Of a stretch of DNA of 64,000 nt, positions 1-8,496 are shown one piece after another. A model generated the notes under the pieces. It saw only the letters and a list, made by a program, of their open reading frames with translations. It was not told where the DNA came from and did no database searches. Source of the stretch: Arthrobacter sp. CDRTa11 (GTDB taxonomy: Bacteria; Actinomycetota; Actinomycetes; Actinomycetales; Micrococcaceae). How positions within the stretch are numbered: position 1 is the first letter of the stretch; the number at the start of each line of letters is the position of its first letter. The translations under genes and the position numbers were made by a program. Where the stretch lies: contig NZ_CP044532.1 of the NCBI RefSeq assembly GCF_026427775.1, positions 868,001-932,000 of the forward strand, read 5' to 3'.

Positions 1-25
1 ACGCTGGACATGGCCGGCTGATACC

Positions 26-1177
26 GTGCTCAGCCTCCGTCTCCTGGTGCCCGCCAATATCCGTCACCACTCCGGCGGCAATGCCTATAACGCCCGGCTC
101 GTGCAAGGGTTGAGGACGCTGGGCGCCCGGGTTGAGGTGCTGGCGGTGGAGGGTTCCTGGCCGGCAGCCAGCGCAAAGGAACGACGGCGGCTGGGGAGCC
201 TTTTGGGAACCTGGGAGTCTTCCGCGGAAGCCACCCCGGGATCGGTCACCATGGTTGACGGACTGATCGCCTTGGGCGCTCCGGACGAACTCGAGTATGC
301 AGCTGCTGCCCGAAGGCCGGCATGGGTTCTGCTGCACATGCCGTCCGCCGGCCATCCGGAGAGCGAGGCCCGCGCCCTGCGTGCAGCCGCCGGAGTGATC
401 AGCACCAGCAGTTCCACCGCTGCCGCCATCAGGTCCCTGCACGGACTGGCGGAGGGCTACGTTGCACTGCCCGGAACGGACACGGCGCCCGTGGCGGAAG
501 GCTCGGACCCGCCGCACATCATCGTGGTGGCGGCGCTCTTGGCCAACAAGGATCAACTGCTGACCGTGGAGGCCCTGGCACGGCTTCAGGACCTGGCATG
601 GACAGCGTCGTTTGTGGGTTCTGACAGCGCCGATCCGGAGTACGCGGAGCTTGTGCGGGCGGCCGTCGCTGCCCGCGGGCTCCAAGACCGGCTGCAGATT
701 ACAGGCCAGCTGACGGGAGAGCCACTGGACGACGAATGGAACAGGGCCGACCTGAGCCTGCTGGTGTCCCGGGCCGAAGCTTTCGGGATGGTGGTCACCG
801 AATCCCTCGCCCGTGGCATACCCGTCATTGTTCGGGAGGGAACAGGGGCCATGGAGGCGCTGACGCTCGCAGCCCGCGCTGCAGGGGAGACCAATGGCGC
901 CAGCGGCGCACTCCCCAGTACCGCACTGCCCGGCACCGCACTGCCCGGCGCCGCCGTCGGCCCACCCAGCACCCCCGACCTCCAGACGCTCGAAGCCGGA
1001 ACTCTGACAGCCACCAACCCGGAGCCGCTGGCCGCTGCCATCCGGGAATGGCTGGAGGAACCGAGGCTCCGCGCCGCCTGGCGGGCGGCCGCGCTTGCCT
1101 CCCGTGAACGCTTGCCGGGGTGGGAAGCCACAGCCCGGACGGTGCTGGAAACCGTGGCGGCACCCGGGGAAGACTGA
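26..1177 (+). CDS. glycosyltransferase family 4 protein
   Basis: Predicted GT-B fold retaining glycosyltransferase of 383 residues that would transfer a sugar from a nucleotide or polyprenyl donor; acceptor unknown. The N-terminus (LLVPANIRHHSGGNAYNARL) has the Gly-rich acceptor-domain loop of GT4 enzymes. The donor-domain E-x7-E signature is EAFGMVVTE at 251-259, followed by GIPVIV and GTGAMEAL. A low-complexity insertion built from LPGTALPG repeats (about 297-317) interrupts the last Rossmann region and looks lineage-specific. The GTG start lies 4 nt after a TGA at 19-21 that probably ends an upstream gene cut off by the window, so it may be the last gene of an operon. It converges on tadA with a 6-nt gap. 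The family is clear; the substrate is not. Confidence 0.85.
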   Translation: MLSLRLLVPANIRHHSGGNAYNARLVQGLRTLGARVEVLAVEGSWPAASAKERRRLGSLLGTWESSAEATPGSVTMVDGLIALGAPDELEYAAAARRPAWVLLHMPSAGHPESEARALRAAAGVISTSSSTAAAIRSLHGLAEGYVALPGTDTAPVAEGSDPPHIIVVAALLANKDQLLTVEALARLQDLAWTASFVGSDSADPEYAELVRAAVAARGLQDRLQITGQLTGEPLDDEWNRADLSLLVSRAEAFGMVVTESLARGIPVIVREGTGAMEALTLAARAAGETNGASGALPSTALPGTALPGAAVGPPSTPDLQTLEAGTLTATNPEPLAAAIREWLEEPRLRAAWRAAALASRERLPGWEATARTVLETVAAPGED

Positions 1178-1183
1178 CGCTGG

Positions 1184-1690
1184 CTAGAGTCGGGTGCGGT
1201 GCCCGGCGAAGAATTCCCTGAGCAGCGCACCGCATTCGTCCTCCCGGACACCCGCGTAAACCTCTACCCAATGGTTGAGGCGGCGCTCCCGGAGCACGTC
1301 AAACACTGAGCCTGCCGCGCCCGCCTTCTCATCCCACGCGCCAAAAACCACCCGGGGGATCCGGGCCAGCACCACTGCACCTGCGCACATGGCGCATGGT
1401 TCCAGGGTGACCACCAGCGTGCAGTCCGCCAGCCGCCAGCCGTCCGCGGTACCGCCGTCGTGCAGGGAGAGTTCCCGCAGCCGGTCAGCCGCCTGGCGAA
1501 TTGCGACGATCTCGGCGTGGGCGGTGGGGTCTCCGAGGGCCTCCCGCTGGTTCCGCCCCGAACCCAGCACCGCGCCGTCAGGCCCTATCACCACGGCGCC
1601 AATCGGCACATCCTCGGTGGCGAGTGCCCGCCTGGCCTCTGCCAGGGCAAGGCCCATCCACTCGCTGTATTTCTTTTGTGCGGGGACCAT
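1184..1690 (-). CDS. tadA: tRNA-adenosine(34) deaminase TadA
   Basis: Zinc-dependent deaminase that converts A34 to inosine in the wobble position of tRNA-Arg(ACG), an essential decoding step in most bacteria. The 168-residue protein carries the cytidine-deaminase-fold signature: HAE at 58-60 (zinc His and proton-shuttle Glu) and PCAMC at 98-102 (zinc cysteines). A short insertion of about 13 residues (near 77-89, HDGGTADGW) precedes the second motif and is longer than in E. coli TadA. Its likely substrate, tRNA-Arg(ACG), is encoded in this window at 17825-17898. It is divergent from the PAP2 gene with about 59 bp between starts. Confidence 0.95.
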   Translation of the reverse strand: MVPAQKKYSEWMGLALAEARRALATEDVPIGAVVIGPDGAVLGSGRNQREALGDPTAHAEIVAIRQAADRLRELSLHDGGTADGWRLADCTLVVTLEPCAMCAGAVVLARIPRVVFGAWDEKAGAAGSVFDVLRERRLNHWVEVYAGVREDECGALLREFFAGHRTRL

Positions 1691-1749
1691 GGCTCAATGA
1701 TAGTTTCGAAGGATATCCAGGCTTGCAAGCACCTACGTCGGGAGGCACC

Positions 1750-2580
1750 GTGGACACCCTCAAAGACCGCTTTGCACTATGGGTTTTGCCGTACGCTGCC
1801 TTGTGGATCACGCTTCTGGTGGGTGGCGCCCTGGTGGTCACTTTAGCCTTGCTGGGTGCCGAGGTATACGCCAACGTGGTGGACGATGAGGGCCTGGCAT
1901 CCCTGGACCTGCCCGCCCTGGAACTGTCCCAGCAACTGCGGACCTCGGACTTGAACGCGGGCGTAACGGCGTTCACCAACGTTGGCGGCGGAATCGGGAT
2001 GCCCATCGTGGCAAGCGTCCTGACGGCCTGGCTGACCTTCCTGAGCCGGACCTGGCGGCCCATCATCCTGGTGGGCGGCGCGGCAGCGGTGTCAACCCTG
2101 GCCACGACCGTGGGCAAGCGCCTGGTGGGCCGGACCCGCCCGGACCATTCGGAGGCTGTCCCGCCCTACGAAACCTCCCCGTCCTTCCCCAGCGGGCACA
2201 CCCTCAACACCACGGTGGTCATCGGAGTCCTGGTGTACATCATGTGCCTGCAGTTTGAGGTCCTGTGGGTGCGCATCACGGCCATCACCGCCGGTGCGCT
2301 TTTTATCATCGCCATGGGCCTGAGCCGGGTCTTCCTGGGCCATCACTGGATGACCGATGTCCTGGCCGCCTGGTTCCTGGGGCTTGCCTGGATGGCGCTG
2401 GTGATCTTGGCGCACCGGCTGTTCCACCTGACCCGGAAACGCGAACATGCCGGCCCGGCGCCCACGTTTGAACATCCCGCCCTCCGGGAGGACCACAGCG
2501 GCGACGAACCTGTCACGGAAGACTCGGCGGAGCGCGGCGCAGGCACCGGTTCTCCGGGCAAAGGCTCTTCTGCCGGGTGA
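1750..2580 (+). CDS. PAP2-superfamily membrane phosphatase
   Basis: Integral membrane phosphatase of the PAP2/acid-phosphatase family, probably acting on a lipid phosphate such as undecaprenyl pyrophosphate or phosphatidic acid. All three catalytic motifs are present: K-x6-RP (K123 to P131, KRLVGRTRP), SFPSGH (145-150) and SR-x5-H-x3-D (SR at 192-193 through HHWMTD). About six hydrophobic segments are visible, and the C-terminal 45 residues are a polar, acidic tail. I chose the GTG at 1750 because GGGAGG lies just upstream; the frame stays open further upstream but runs through the tadA promoter. upp starts 12 nt after its stop, so they are probably co-transcribed. Confidence 0.88.
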   Translation: MDTLKDRFALWVLPYAALWITLLVGGALVVTLALLGAEVYANVVDDEGLASLDLPALELSQQLRTSDLNAGVTAFTNVGGGIGMPIVASVLTAWLTFLSRTWRPIILVGGAAAVSTLATTVGKRLVGRTRPDHSEAVPPYETSPSFPSGHTLNTTVVIGVLVYIMCLQFEVLWVRITAITAGALFIIAMGLSRVFLGHHWMTDVLAAWFLGLAWMALVILAHRLFHLTRKREHAGPAPTFEHPALREDHSGDEPVTEDSAERGAGTGSPGKGSSAG

Positions 2581-2592
2581 TAGTTTTGACCA

Positions 2593-3228
2593 ATGCGCAC
2601 TCTCGTTGTGGACCACCCGCTGGTCGCCCATAAGCTCACCGTCCTGCGGGACAAGAACACACCGTCCCCTGTTTTCCGGCAGCTGACGGAAGAGCTGGTG
2701 ACGCTCCTCGCCTACGAGGCCACCCGCGAAGTCCGCACCCAGCCCGTCACCATTGAGACGCCGGTCAGTACCGCAGTTGGTACCGCGTTTACCAAGCCGA
2801 CTCCGCTGGTTGTCCCCATCCTCCGCGCAGGCCTCGGCATGCTGGAGGGCATGACGAAGCTGGTTCCGACGGCGGAAGTGGGCTTCCTGGGCATGGCCAG
2901 GGACGAGGAAACCCTTGACATCATCACTTATGCCGAGCGGCTCCCGGAGAACCTCACTGGCCGGCAGATTTTTGTGCTGGATCCCATGCTGGCCACCGGC
3001 GGCACCCTGCGCGAGGCCATCAAGTTCCTGTTCAAGCGCGGCGCCTCAGACGTCACCTGCATCTGCCTCCTGGCCGCCCCGGAAGGCCTGGCGAAGCTGG
3101 AGGAGGAACTCTCCGACGCCAACGTGACCATTGTCCTGGCTTCCATCGACGAGAAGCTGAACGAGAAGTCCTATATCGTCCCGGGGCTCGGAGACGCGGG
3201 GGACCGGCTGTACGGCATCGCCGGCTAG
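2593..3228 (+). CDS. upp: uracil phosphoribosyltransferase
   Basis: Cytosolic pyrimidine-salvage enzyme that makes UMP from uracil and PRPP. At 211 residues it is the usual length. The PRPP-binding loop is DPMLATGGT at 130-138, the flexible arginine region is PILRAGLGM near 75-83, and the uracil-recognition C-terminus is [12 protein letters not shown]. It follows the PAP2 gene by 12 nt, so translation may depend on that operon. In several actinobacteria upp lies near tadA, which fits the order here. Confidence 0.97.
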   Translation: MRTLVVDHPLVAHKLTVLRDKNTPSPVFRQLTEELVTLLAYEATREVRTQPVTIETPVSTAVGTAFTKPTPLVVPILRAGLGMLEGMTKLVPTAEVGFLGMARDEETLDIITYAERLPENLTGRQIFVLDPMLATGGTLREAIKFLFKRGASDVTCICLLAAPEGLAKLEEELSDANVTIVLASIDEKLNEKSYIVPGLGDAGDRLYGIAG

Positions 3229-3271
3229 CGTTCGGGTTAGCCGCCGAACGCATATGGGGCAGGATTGAGGC

Positions 3272-3952
3272 ATGACCATTCCCACGCCTGCCGATACCCG
3301 CACCCTCACCTGCCGCGCCGTGCTCTTTGACATGGACGGAACATTGGTGGATTCGACCGCCATTGTGGAACAGGTGTGGAGCGAGTTTTCCGCCCGCTAC
3401 GGGCTGGACTTTGCCGAGATCCTGCGCACATCCCATGGCGTCCAGGCGGGCGACACGGTGCGGCGTTTTGCCCCGGCGGGAGCCGACGTGGTGGCCCTCA
3501 CCGCCGAACTCGGCGCTGCCGAACGTGTCCGGACGGCAGGCATTGTTGCTTTGCCCGGAGCCGCTGAGCTGCTGCGAATACTTCCCGGCGACGCCGTGGC
3601 GCTGGTGACCTCGGCCGACCGTATCCTGGCGGACATCCGCATGGAGGCCGCTGGCCTTGCCATGCCCGCCACCGCCGTTACCGCCGAGCTGGTGACCAGG
3701 GGCAAGCCCCATCCTGAGGGTTACCTGCAGGCCGCCGGACTCCTGGGAGTGGAACCTTCGGATGCCCTGGTGTTCGAGGATGCGCCTGCCGGAATTGCTG
3801 CCGGGCTGGCTGCGGGCATCCGCACGGTGGCGGTGGGCCCGAACACCGGTCCGCTGCCGGACGGCGTGCTGCACATTTCCGACTACAGCGACGTTTCGGT
3901 TGCCGTGGAAACAGACGCAGCGGGCGCGAGGGTCATTTCTTTCCGGCTTTGA
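3272..3952 (+). CDS. HAD-superfamily sugar-phosphatase-like hydrolase
   Basis: Haloacid-dehalogenase phosphatase of 226 residues, cytosolic, probably dephosphorylating a sugar phosphate. Motif I is DMDGT at 20-24 (nucleophile and acid/base Asp), motif II is the VTSADR segment, motif III the GKPHPEGY lysine, and motif IV is VFEDAPAG. The cap is the C1-type helical cap between motifs I and II, as in the YfbT/YniC sugar phosphatases. Its 3' end overlaps the convergent YdeI-like gene by 20 bp. Substrate specificity cannot be told from sequence. Confidence 0.88.
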   Translation: MTIPTPADTRTLTCRAVLFDMDGTLVDSTAIVEQVWSEFSARYGLDFAEILRTSHGVQAGDTVRRFAPAGADVVALTAELGAAERVRTAGIVALPGAAELLRILPGDAVALVTSADRILADIRMEAAGLAMPATAVTAELVTRGKPHPEGYLQAAGLLGVEPSDALVFEDAPAGIAAGLAAGIRTVAVGPNTGPLPDGVLHISDYSDVSVAVETDAAGARVISFRL

Positions 3953-4376
3953 GGTCTGACACCACCTTGGCTATCCGGCGGGCCCTGGTTTCCGCCGTCT
4001 TCGCCTCCGCCAGCGGTTCAACGTACCGCCGCTGGGTGCTGTAGTTCAGCGTGGCATAGAATGCCTGCGCCTCGGGTTCGGCAGCGAGGGCGGCGGCAAG
4101 ATCGTCCGGAACCTCGATGACGCGGGGCTGCGTGTCCAGCTCAACGTCCACCTCAACGGTGTCGCCGGCCGAAACCCCGGTGAGTTCCCGGTTGGCGGTG
4201 CTCACTCCAACCATGTTCTGCCCGCCCATCACGGCGATGCTGCTGCGGTAGCTTTTGCCGTTGATGGTCACCACCACCGGCGGCTTCCTGCCGGCGCCCA
4301 GCGCGCCGACAACTTCCTCCGGAACCTCAATGGCCGCCTTGTTGCCGCTGCCCAGGATGGTGGTGGTGAATTTCAT
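3933..4376 (-). CDS. YdeI/DUF1905-family protein
   Basis: Small 147-residue cytosolic protein. Residues 1 to about 85 form a DUF1905-type beta-barrel domain (GNKAAIEVPEEVVGALGAG, then GQNMVGVS and GDTVEVDVEL). The rest matches the YdeI/OmpD-associated family pattern of an alpha-helical tail with FYATLNYSTQRRYVEPLAEA and a closing TRARRIAKVV. The family is common in Actinobacteria and its molecular role is not established. The gene overlaps the end of the HAD phosphatase gene by 20 bp in a convergent arrangement. Confidence 0.8.
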   Translation of the reverse strand: MKFTTTILGSGNKAAIEVPEEVVGALGAGRKPPVVVTINGKSYRSSIAVMGGQNMVGVSTANRELTGVSAGDTVEVDVELDTQPRVIEVPDDLAAALAAEPEAQAFYATLNYSTQRRYVEPLAEAKTAETRARRIAKVVSDLKAGKK

Positions 4377-4453
4377 GGTCCCAGTATCCCGCCCCGGCCC
4401 TGGGTGTCACCAGAAAGCCACTTGTTTTGAGCGGGCCAAAACCTGCCGGTTGC

Positions 4454-5197
4454 CTAGTACCAGTTGTTCGACAGGTGGAAGTTCAGGGCACCACATGGTG
4501 ACTGGTAGCGCTCCTGGATGTAGTTCAGGCCCCAGTTGATCTGCGTGCGGTAGTTGGTGAGGTAATCTCCACCGGCGCTCGCCATTTTCTCGGCGGGCAG
4601 TGACTGGACAATGCCGTACGCCCCGCTGCTCGGGTTCATCGCCGTGGTGGTCCAGTCGGACTCCTTGGTCCAGAGCGTCTTGAGGCACTGCATCTGGTCA
4701 GGTGCCCAGCCATACGATCCCAGCTGGCTGGCCGCGTAGGCCTGGGCTCCCGCGGGATCATTGACGGCAACAACAGGCGCAGGAGCAGGCTCGGGCGCCG
4801 GGGCCGGCGCCGGGGCGGGTGCCGGTGCGGGCTCGGGGGCAGGCGCTGGTGCCGGCGGAGCAACCTCGGCAGGGGCGGGAGCGGGAGCGGGCGGCGCCTG
4901 GACCTCGGTCTTCTCGACGCTCAAATCGGAGTCAGCGGGAGCTGCGGCGGGGGCGGATTGGGACTCGACGGCCGACACCCGGGTGATGGATTCGGACGCC
5001 TGGCCGGCGGCGCCGACTCCCACCAGCAATGCACCGGCGGTGACAAGAACGGCTGTGCGCTTGCCCAGGGAGGGTATTTTTGCCAGCCTGGACATGGTGG
5101 CGGCGGGCCAGGCTGCCACCGTCAGGCGGAGCTTGTGACGGCCGTGGGATTCGGACTGCCCGGTTTTAGGGCGTGGTTCTACCTTGAATTCAGACAT
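4454..5197 (-). CDS. secreted lysozyme-like / transglycosylase-fold protein
   Basis: Probable exported muralytic enzyme of 247 residues. A basic N-terminus leads into a signal-like hydrophobic segment (about 48-65), then a long Ala-Pro-Glu linker (about 80-145) of the kind that spans peptidoglycan. The C-terminal 95 residues have a lysozyme-like fold: CLKTLWTKESDW with E179 as candidate catalytic acid, then GAYGIVQSLP, then INWGLNYI, with cysteines 171 and 235 able to form a disulfide. It ends in LSNNWY, typical of actinobacterial SLT-like domains. The leader contains a ydaO-type riboswitch, so expression should follow c-di-AMP. The ATG at 5197 has GAGAGG 9 nt upstream. It might instead be counted with the Rpf proteins. 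Confidence 0.82.
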   Translation of the reverse strand: MSEFKVEPRPKTGQSESHGRHKLRLTVAAWPAATMSRLAKIPSLGKRTAVLVTAGALLVGVGAAGQASESITRVSAVESQSAPAAAPADSDLSVEKTEVQAPPAPAPAPAEVAPPAPAPAPEPAPAPAPAPAPAPEPAPAPVVAVNDPAGAQAYAASQLGSYGWAPDQMQCLKTLWTKESDWTTTAMNPSSGAYGIVQSLPAEKMASAGGDYLTNYRTQINWGLNYIQERYQSPCGALNFHLSNNWY

Positions 5198-5210
5198 GAT
5201 GGATCGCCTC

Positions 5211-5376
5211 TCACACCTGCGGAGTTAGCTGTCGGGTTCGGATGAGGGCATCCGGCCACACGGAAAATCACGTGCTGGCTTAACCCCAAGGGCATTCACT
5301 GCCCGGGACTGTGGGTCCCCCGCCTCTGCCTGGTCAAGAAGAATCCGGGAAGCGGCAGAGCTTGGCGTCATCCGGA
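5211..5376 (-). ncRNA. ydaO/yuaA-type cyclic di-AMP riboswitch
   Basis: On the minus strand the leader of the secreted lysozyme-like gene contains, in order, the conserved blocks of the actinobacterial ydaO RNA: GACGCCAAGCTCTGCCGC, then GGCGGGGGACCCACAG, a small hairpin, CTTGGGGTTAAGCC, a variable hairpin, and finally GAACCCGACAGCTAA. The family binds c-di-AMP and usually turns expression off; in Actinobacteria it commonly precedes resuscitation-promoting factors and NlpC/P60 enzymes. The last conserved block ends a few bases before the GAGAGG ribosome site of the gene, so control of translation or of a nearby terminator is plausible. Confidence 0.9.
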
Positions 5377-5481
5377 ATATACGGCCCGAACGGGAACCGC
5401 ACCCCATCGACGGTACAGGAGACTGCCGCTTAAGTCACATTTAGGTAACAGAGATCACGACGACGGTGTGTTGGCTTGCGC

Positions 5482-7029
5482 TTAGCGGGCAATGATGGGA
5501 AGTCGCAAGCTGAACTCGGTGAAGCCCGGTTGTGACCTCACCGTTACCGTTCCGCCGTGCGCCTCCACGATTGACTGGACTATCGCCAAGCCCAGTCCGC
5601 TGGTTCCTTCCGAAGCCGCGGGACCTGATCCAGGTGCGTTGCCCGCACGGGACGCGTCTGCGCGGGCGAACCGGGAGAAAACCTGGTCCAGGAACTCCGT
5701 CGGGATGCCACCGCCGTCGTCCGTTACCGTTACGACGGCGCTGCCGTCAGGCGACGTCGTGACCCCGGTGACAACAGTGGTGCCGGGGGCCGTGTGCTTG
5801 CGGGCATTGGAAAGCAGGTTCACCAGCACCTGGCGAAGCTGCGGCGCATCGCCGTTGACCAGCACGGGCTCGTCGGGGAGTTCCAGGTGCCAGTTGTGGG
5901 CAGGAGCGATGACCTTCTCGTCGCTGACGGTCTCGATGACCAGTTGCGTGAGGTCAACCTCGGCAAGCTTCAGGGACTGGCCTGCGTCCAGCCTGGCGAG
6001 CAGGAGCAGGTCCTCCACCAGGGTGGTCATCCGTTCGGACTGGCTCTGCACCCGGGCCAGCGACTTCTGGCCGTCCGGAGTGAAGTCCTCGGTCATCCGC
6101 ATCAGTTCGGTGTAACCGCGGATGGCTGTCAACGGGGTGCGGAGTTCATGTGAGGCATCGGCGACGAACTGCCGCACTTTGGTTTCGCTCTGCTGCCTGG
6201 CCTCCAATGCCCGGGCTACGTTGTCCAGCATGAGGTTGAGGGCATGCCCGACGCTGCCCACTTCAGTCCGGGGATTGGCGTTCGACGGCGGGACCCGCAC
6301 CGCGAGGGCTACCTCGCCGGCGTCGAGGGGAAGCCGGGAAACGCGGGTGGCAACTTCGGAGAGCTGTTCCAGCGGTTGCATGGTGCGCCGGATCAGCACA
6401 GTTCCTGCCAGTCCGATAAGCACCAGGCCGCCCAGAGACACAAAGACAAAGGTCCACACCAGCGATGACAGGGTGCTTTCCTTGCCGGCCAGGGGGAGTC
6501 CCGTGACCAGGACATCGCCGAACGAGGTTTCCTCGGCCACCAGCCTGTAGTTGCCGTTGGACAACGTCCGGTCCACCGGATCCCCGTTGCGTGCCAAGGT
6601 CAGCAGGACCTCTTTGTCTCGGGTGGAGAGTGGTGCGCGGGTGGTGTCTGAGGCGAGGAAGCCGGCACTGTTGACCTGCCCGCCGAGGATGCGGGCATTG
6701 AGGGTGCCAACGCTCTGTCCCCGGGCGTCAAGGGGATCACGCCCGCCATTGAAGCCGCCCATCGGCGGCCTGCCGGGAGCGTTGGAGCGTTCCGCCGCCT
6801 GGCTGAGCTGGTCATCGAGCTGGCGGGTGAGGAATGAATCCATGGACGCGTAGGTGAACAGGCCCACGGCACCGCAGATGGCAACCAGGAGGGCCATGGC
6901 CAGCAGAACCAGCCGGGTGCGCAGGTGCCAGGTGCCGGGCCTCAGCCAGTTGCGGTCATCCTTGGGTGCCGGTGCCGGTGCCGGTCCCGCTGCCGATGCG
7001 GACGAGGATGAGTGCGAGGGCAAGGACAC
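5482..7029 (-). CDS. sensor histidine kinase (two-component system)
   Basis: Membrane sensor kinase of 515 residues. Layout: Ala/Pro-rich cytosolic N-terminus, TM1 about 40-62, an extracytoplasmic sensor of about 125 residues, TM2 about 189-213, a HAMP linker (RRTMQPLEQLSEVATRV), the HisKA box with phospho-acceptor H294 (DASHELRTPLTAIRGYTELM), then an ATPase domain with N box NLLSNARKH, G1 DDGGGIP, F box FSRFARAD and G2 TSGLGLAIV. It starts 3 nt after the response-regulator stop, so the two are one operon. The overall form resembles the MprB/TrcS/CseC class; the stimulus is unknown. Confidence 0.93.
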   Translation of the reverse strand: MSLPSHSSSSASAAGPAPAPAPKDDRNWLRPGTWHLRTRLVLLAMALLVAICGAVGLFTYASMDSFLTRQLDDQLSQAAERSNAPGRPPMGGFNGGRDPLDARGQSVGTLNARILGGQVNSAGFLASDTTRAPLSTRDKEVLLTLARNGDPVDRTLSNGNYRLVAEETSFGDVLVTGLPLAGKESTLSSLVWTFVFVSLGGLVLIGLAGTVLIRRTMQPLEQLSEVATRVSRLPLDAGEVALAVRVPPSNANPRTEVGSVGHALNLMLDNVARALEARQQSETKVRQFVADASHELRTPLTAIRGYTELMRMTEDFTPDGQKSLARVQSQSERMTTLVEDLLLLARLDAGQSLKLAEVDLTQLVIETVSDEKVIAPAHNWHLELPDEPVLVNGDAPQLRQVLVNLLSNARKHTAPGTTVVTGVTTSPDGSAVVTVTDDGGGIPTEFLDQVFSRFARADASRAGNAPGSGPAASEGTSGLGLAIVQSIVEAHGGTVTVRSQPGFTEFSLRLPIIAR

Positions 7030-7032
7030 CGC

Positions 7033-7773
7033 CTAGTCCGCAGGCTTGATGACGTAACCGGCCCCGCGCACGGTATGGATCATGGGCGGGTGCACCGCAT
7101 CCACCTTCTTGCGGAGGTAGGAGATATAGAGCTCCACAATGTTGGCCTGCCCGCCGAAGTCGTAGTCCCACACCCGGTCAAGGATCTGGGCCTTGCTGAT
7201 GACCCGCCTGGGGTTTTCCATGAGGTAACGGAGAAGCTCGAACTGTGTGGCGGTGAGGTGGAGTTCGTCGCCGGCCCGCGTCACCTCGCGGGTGTCCACG
7301 TTCAGGACAAGGTCGCCCACCACCAGTTCGGCGGTGTCCATCGCGGCAACCCCGGAGCGCTGCACCAGCCGGTGCAGCCTGAGCAGTACTTCTTCCATAC
7401 TGAAGGGTTTGGTGACGTAGTCATCCCCGCCGGCAGCCAGCCCAAGGATCCGGTCCTGGACAGCGTCCTTGGCGGTCAGGAACAGCGCAGGCACCACCGG
7501 CGCGAACGCGCGGATCCTGGTGAGCAGCTCAACGCCGTCGAACCCCGGCAGCATCACGTCCAGCACCAGGACGTCCGGCCGGAACTCCTTGGCGAGTTTG
7601 ACGGCCTCCGGGCCGTCCGCGGCGACGGCAACAGACCAGCCGGCCATGCGCAGTCCCATGCTCATAAGCTCGGAGAGGCTGGGTTCGTCATCCACCACGA
7701 GGGCGCGGATGGGTGAGCCGTCCGGGTGGGTGAGCTGGGGAAGATTGTTGGTCATGGAATGCGAAGTGGCCAT
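7033..7773 (-). CDS. OmpR/PhoB-family response regulator
   Basis: DNA-binding partner of the downstream histidine kinase, 246 residues. The receiver domain has the acidic pocket VVDDEPS, phospho-acceptor D72 (VLVLDVMLPGFDG), the TAKD switch Thr and the K of VTKPF. The C-terminal winged helix (about 145-243) has LTATQFELLRYLMENPRRVISKAQIL and the wing YISYLRKKVD, ending VRGAGYVIK. It is the first gene of a two-gene operon transcribed away from a long intergenic region. Family assignment is secure; the regulon is not known. Confidence 0.93.
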   Translation of the reverse strand: MATSHSMTNNLPQLTHPDGSPIRALVVDDEPSLSELMSMGLRMAGWSVAVAADGPEAVKLAKEFRPDVLVLDVMLPGFDGVELLTRIRAFAPVVPALFLTAKDAVQDRILGLAAGGDDYVTKPFSMEEVLLRLHRLVQRSGVAAMDTAELVVGDLVLNVDTREVTRAGDELHLTATQFELLRYLMENPRRVISKAQILDRVWDYDFGGQANIVELYISYLRKKVDAVHPPMIHTVRGAGYVIKPAD

Positions 7774-8496
7774 GGAACAACTCTCCGGTCTCGGGGTTGG
7801 CCCGCGCTATGGGCTTCCTGTGCGCAAGCTGTGAATCCCACCCTAGCGAGCTGGACGGCGGTGAAGGGACCGGAGCGGCGTTTCCTTATATCCCGCCGGG
7901 TTCCTCGAGAGGATCCCGGTAGGCGTTCCGCGGGAGTGGCCAGGGACGGTGGTCCGGGCCCGGGCGGGCGGCCGGCGGCTTTCCGGGAAACTTTTTTGTC
8001 CAGATTTCGGCACGGCTGGACATGATGGGGAAAGCGGGGTGGTAATTTCAGCAAATCCCCGGGCAATGAATCGTTTCTGATTTTTCCCGGAATTCATCGA
8101 ATAAAATTTCCTCAACAGGGTTTTTTGACCGTCCGTTCGGGATAACATCTGTTATTTTATTCGGTCTTTAGAATCGTGATCTGGAACACATTCGCGGATT
8201 TTGTCTCAGTATGTGGAACATCTCGTCCATTGTTACTTGCAAGTTCGTATTGTTACGTTGCACACTTCTAATTGTGAACAAGTACTCAACAGCACCTGCA
8301 GACGCAGATTATTGGCCCGGCACACCCGCTGCTGTCAACATGCGCTGTTGTCGAATGCACGCCTGACCTTCCCATCCCCAGAAGTTCTTAGGCATTCGCC
8401 CCCCAGCCCAGCGTCGGGCGCCCCTCCCCTGATCTCATTGCGGGGATCCAAGCATTCGAGCCGCGATGACGGCCATTCACATTGAGGTAAGCATTC
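7774..8496. promoter_or_regulatory. long non-coding, partly AT-rich divergent regulatory region
   Basis: About 720 bp without a credible gene lies between the divergent starts of the two-component operon and the orphan winged-helix gene. From about 8040 to 8300 the base composition is visibly richer in A/T than the surroundings (runs such as AATAAAATTTCC and TTATTTTATTCGG). Two direct repeats, TTGTTACTTGC at 8230 and TTGTTACGTTGC at 8250, start exactly 20 bp apart. The right-hand end supplies the ribosome site TGAGG for the gene at 8497. I see no tRNA or known riboswitch here. Confidence 0.6.
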
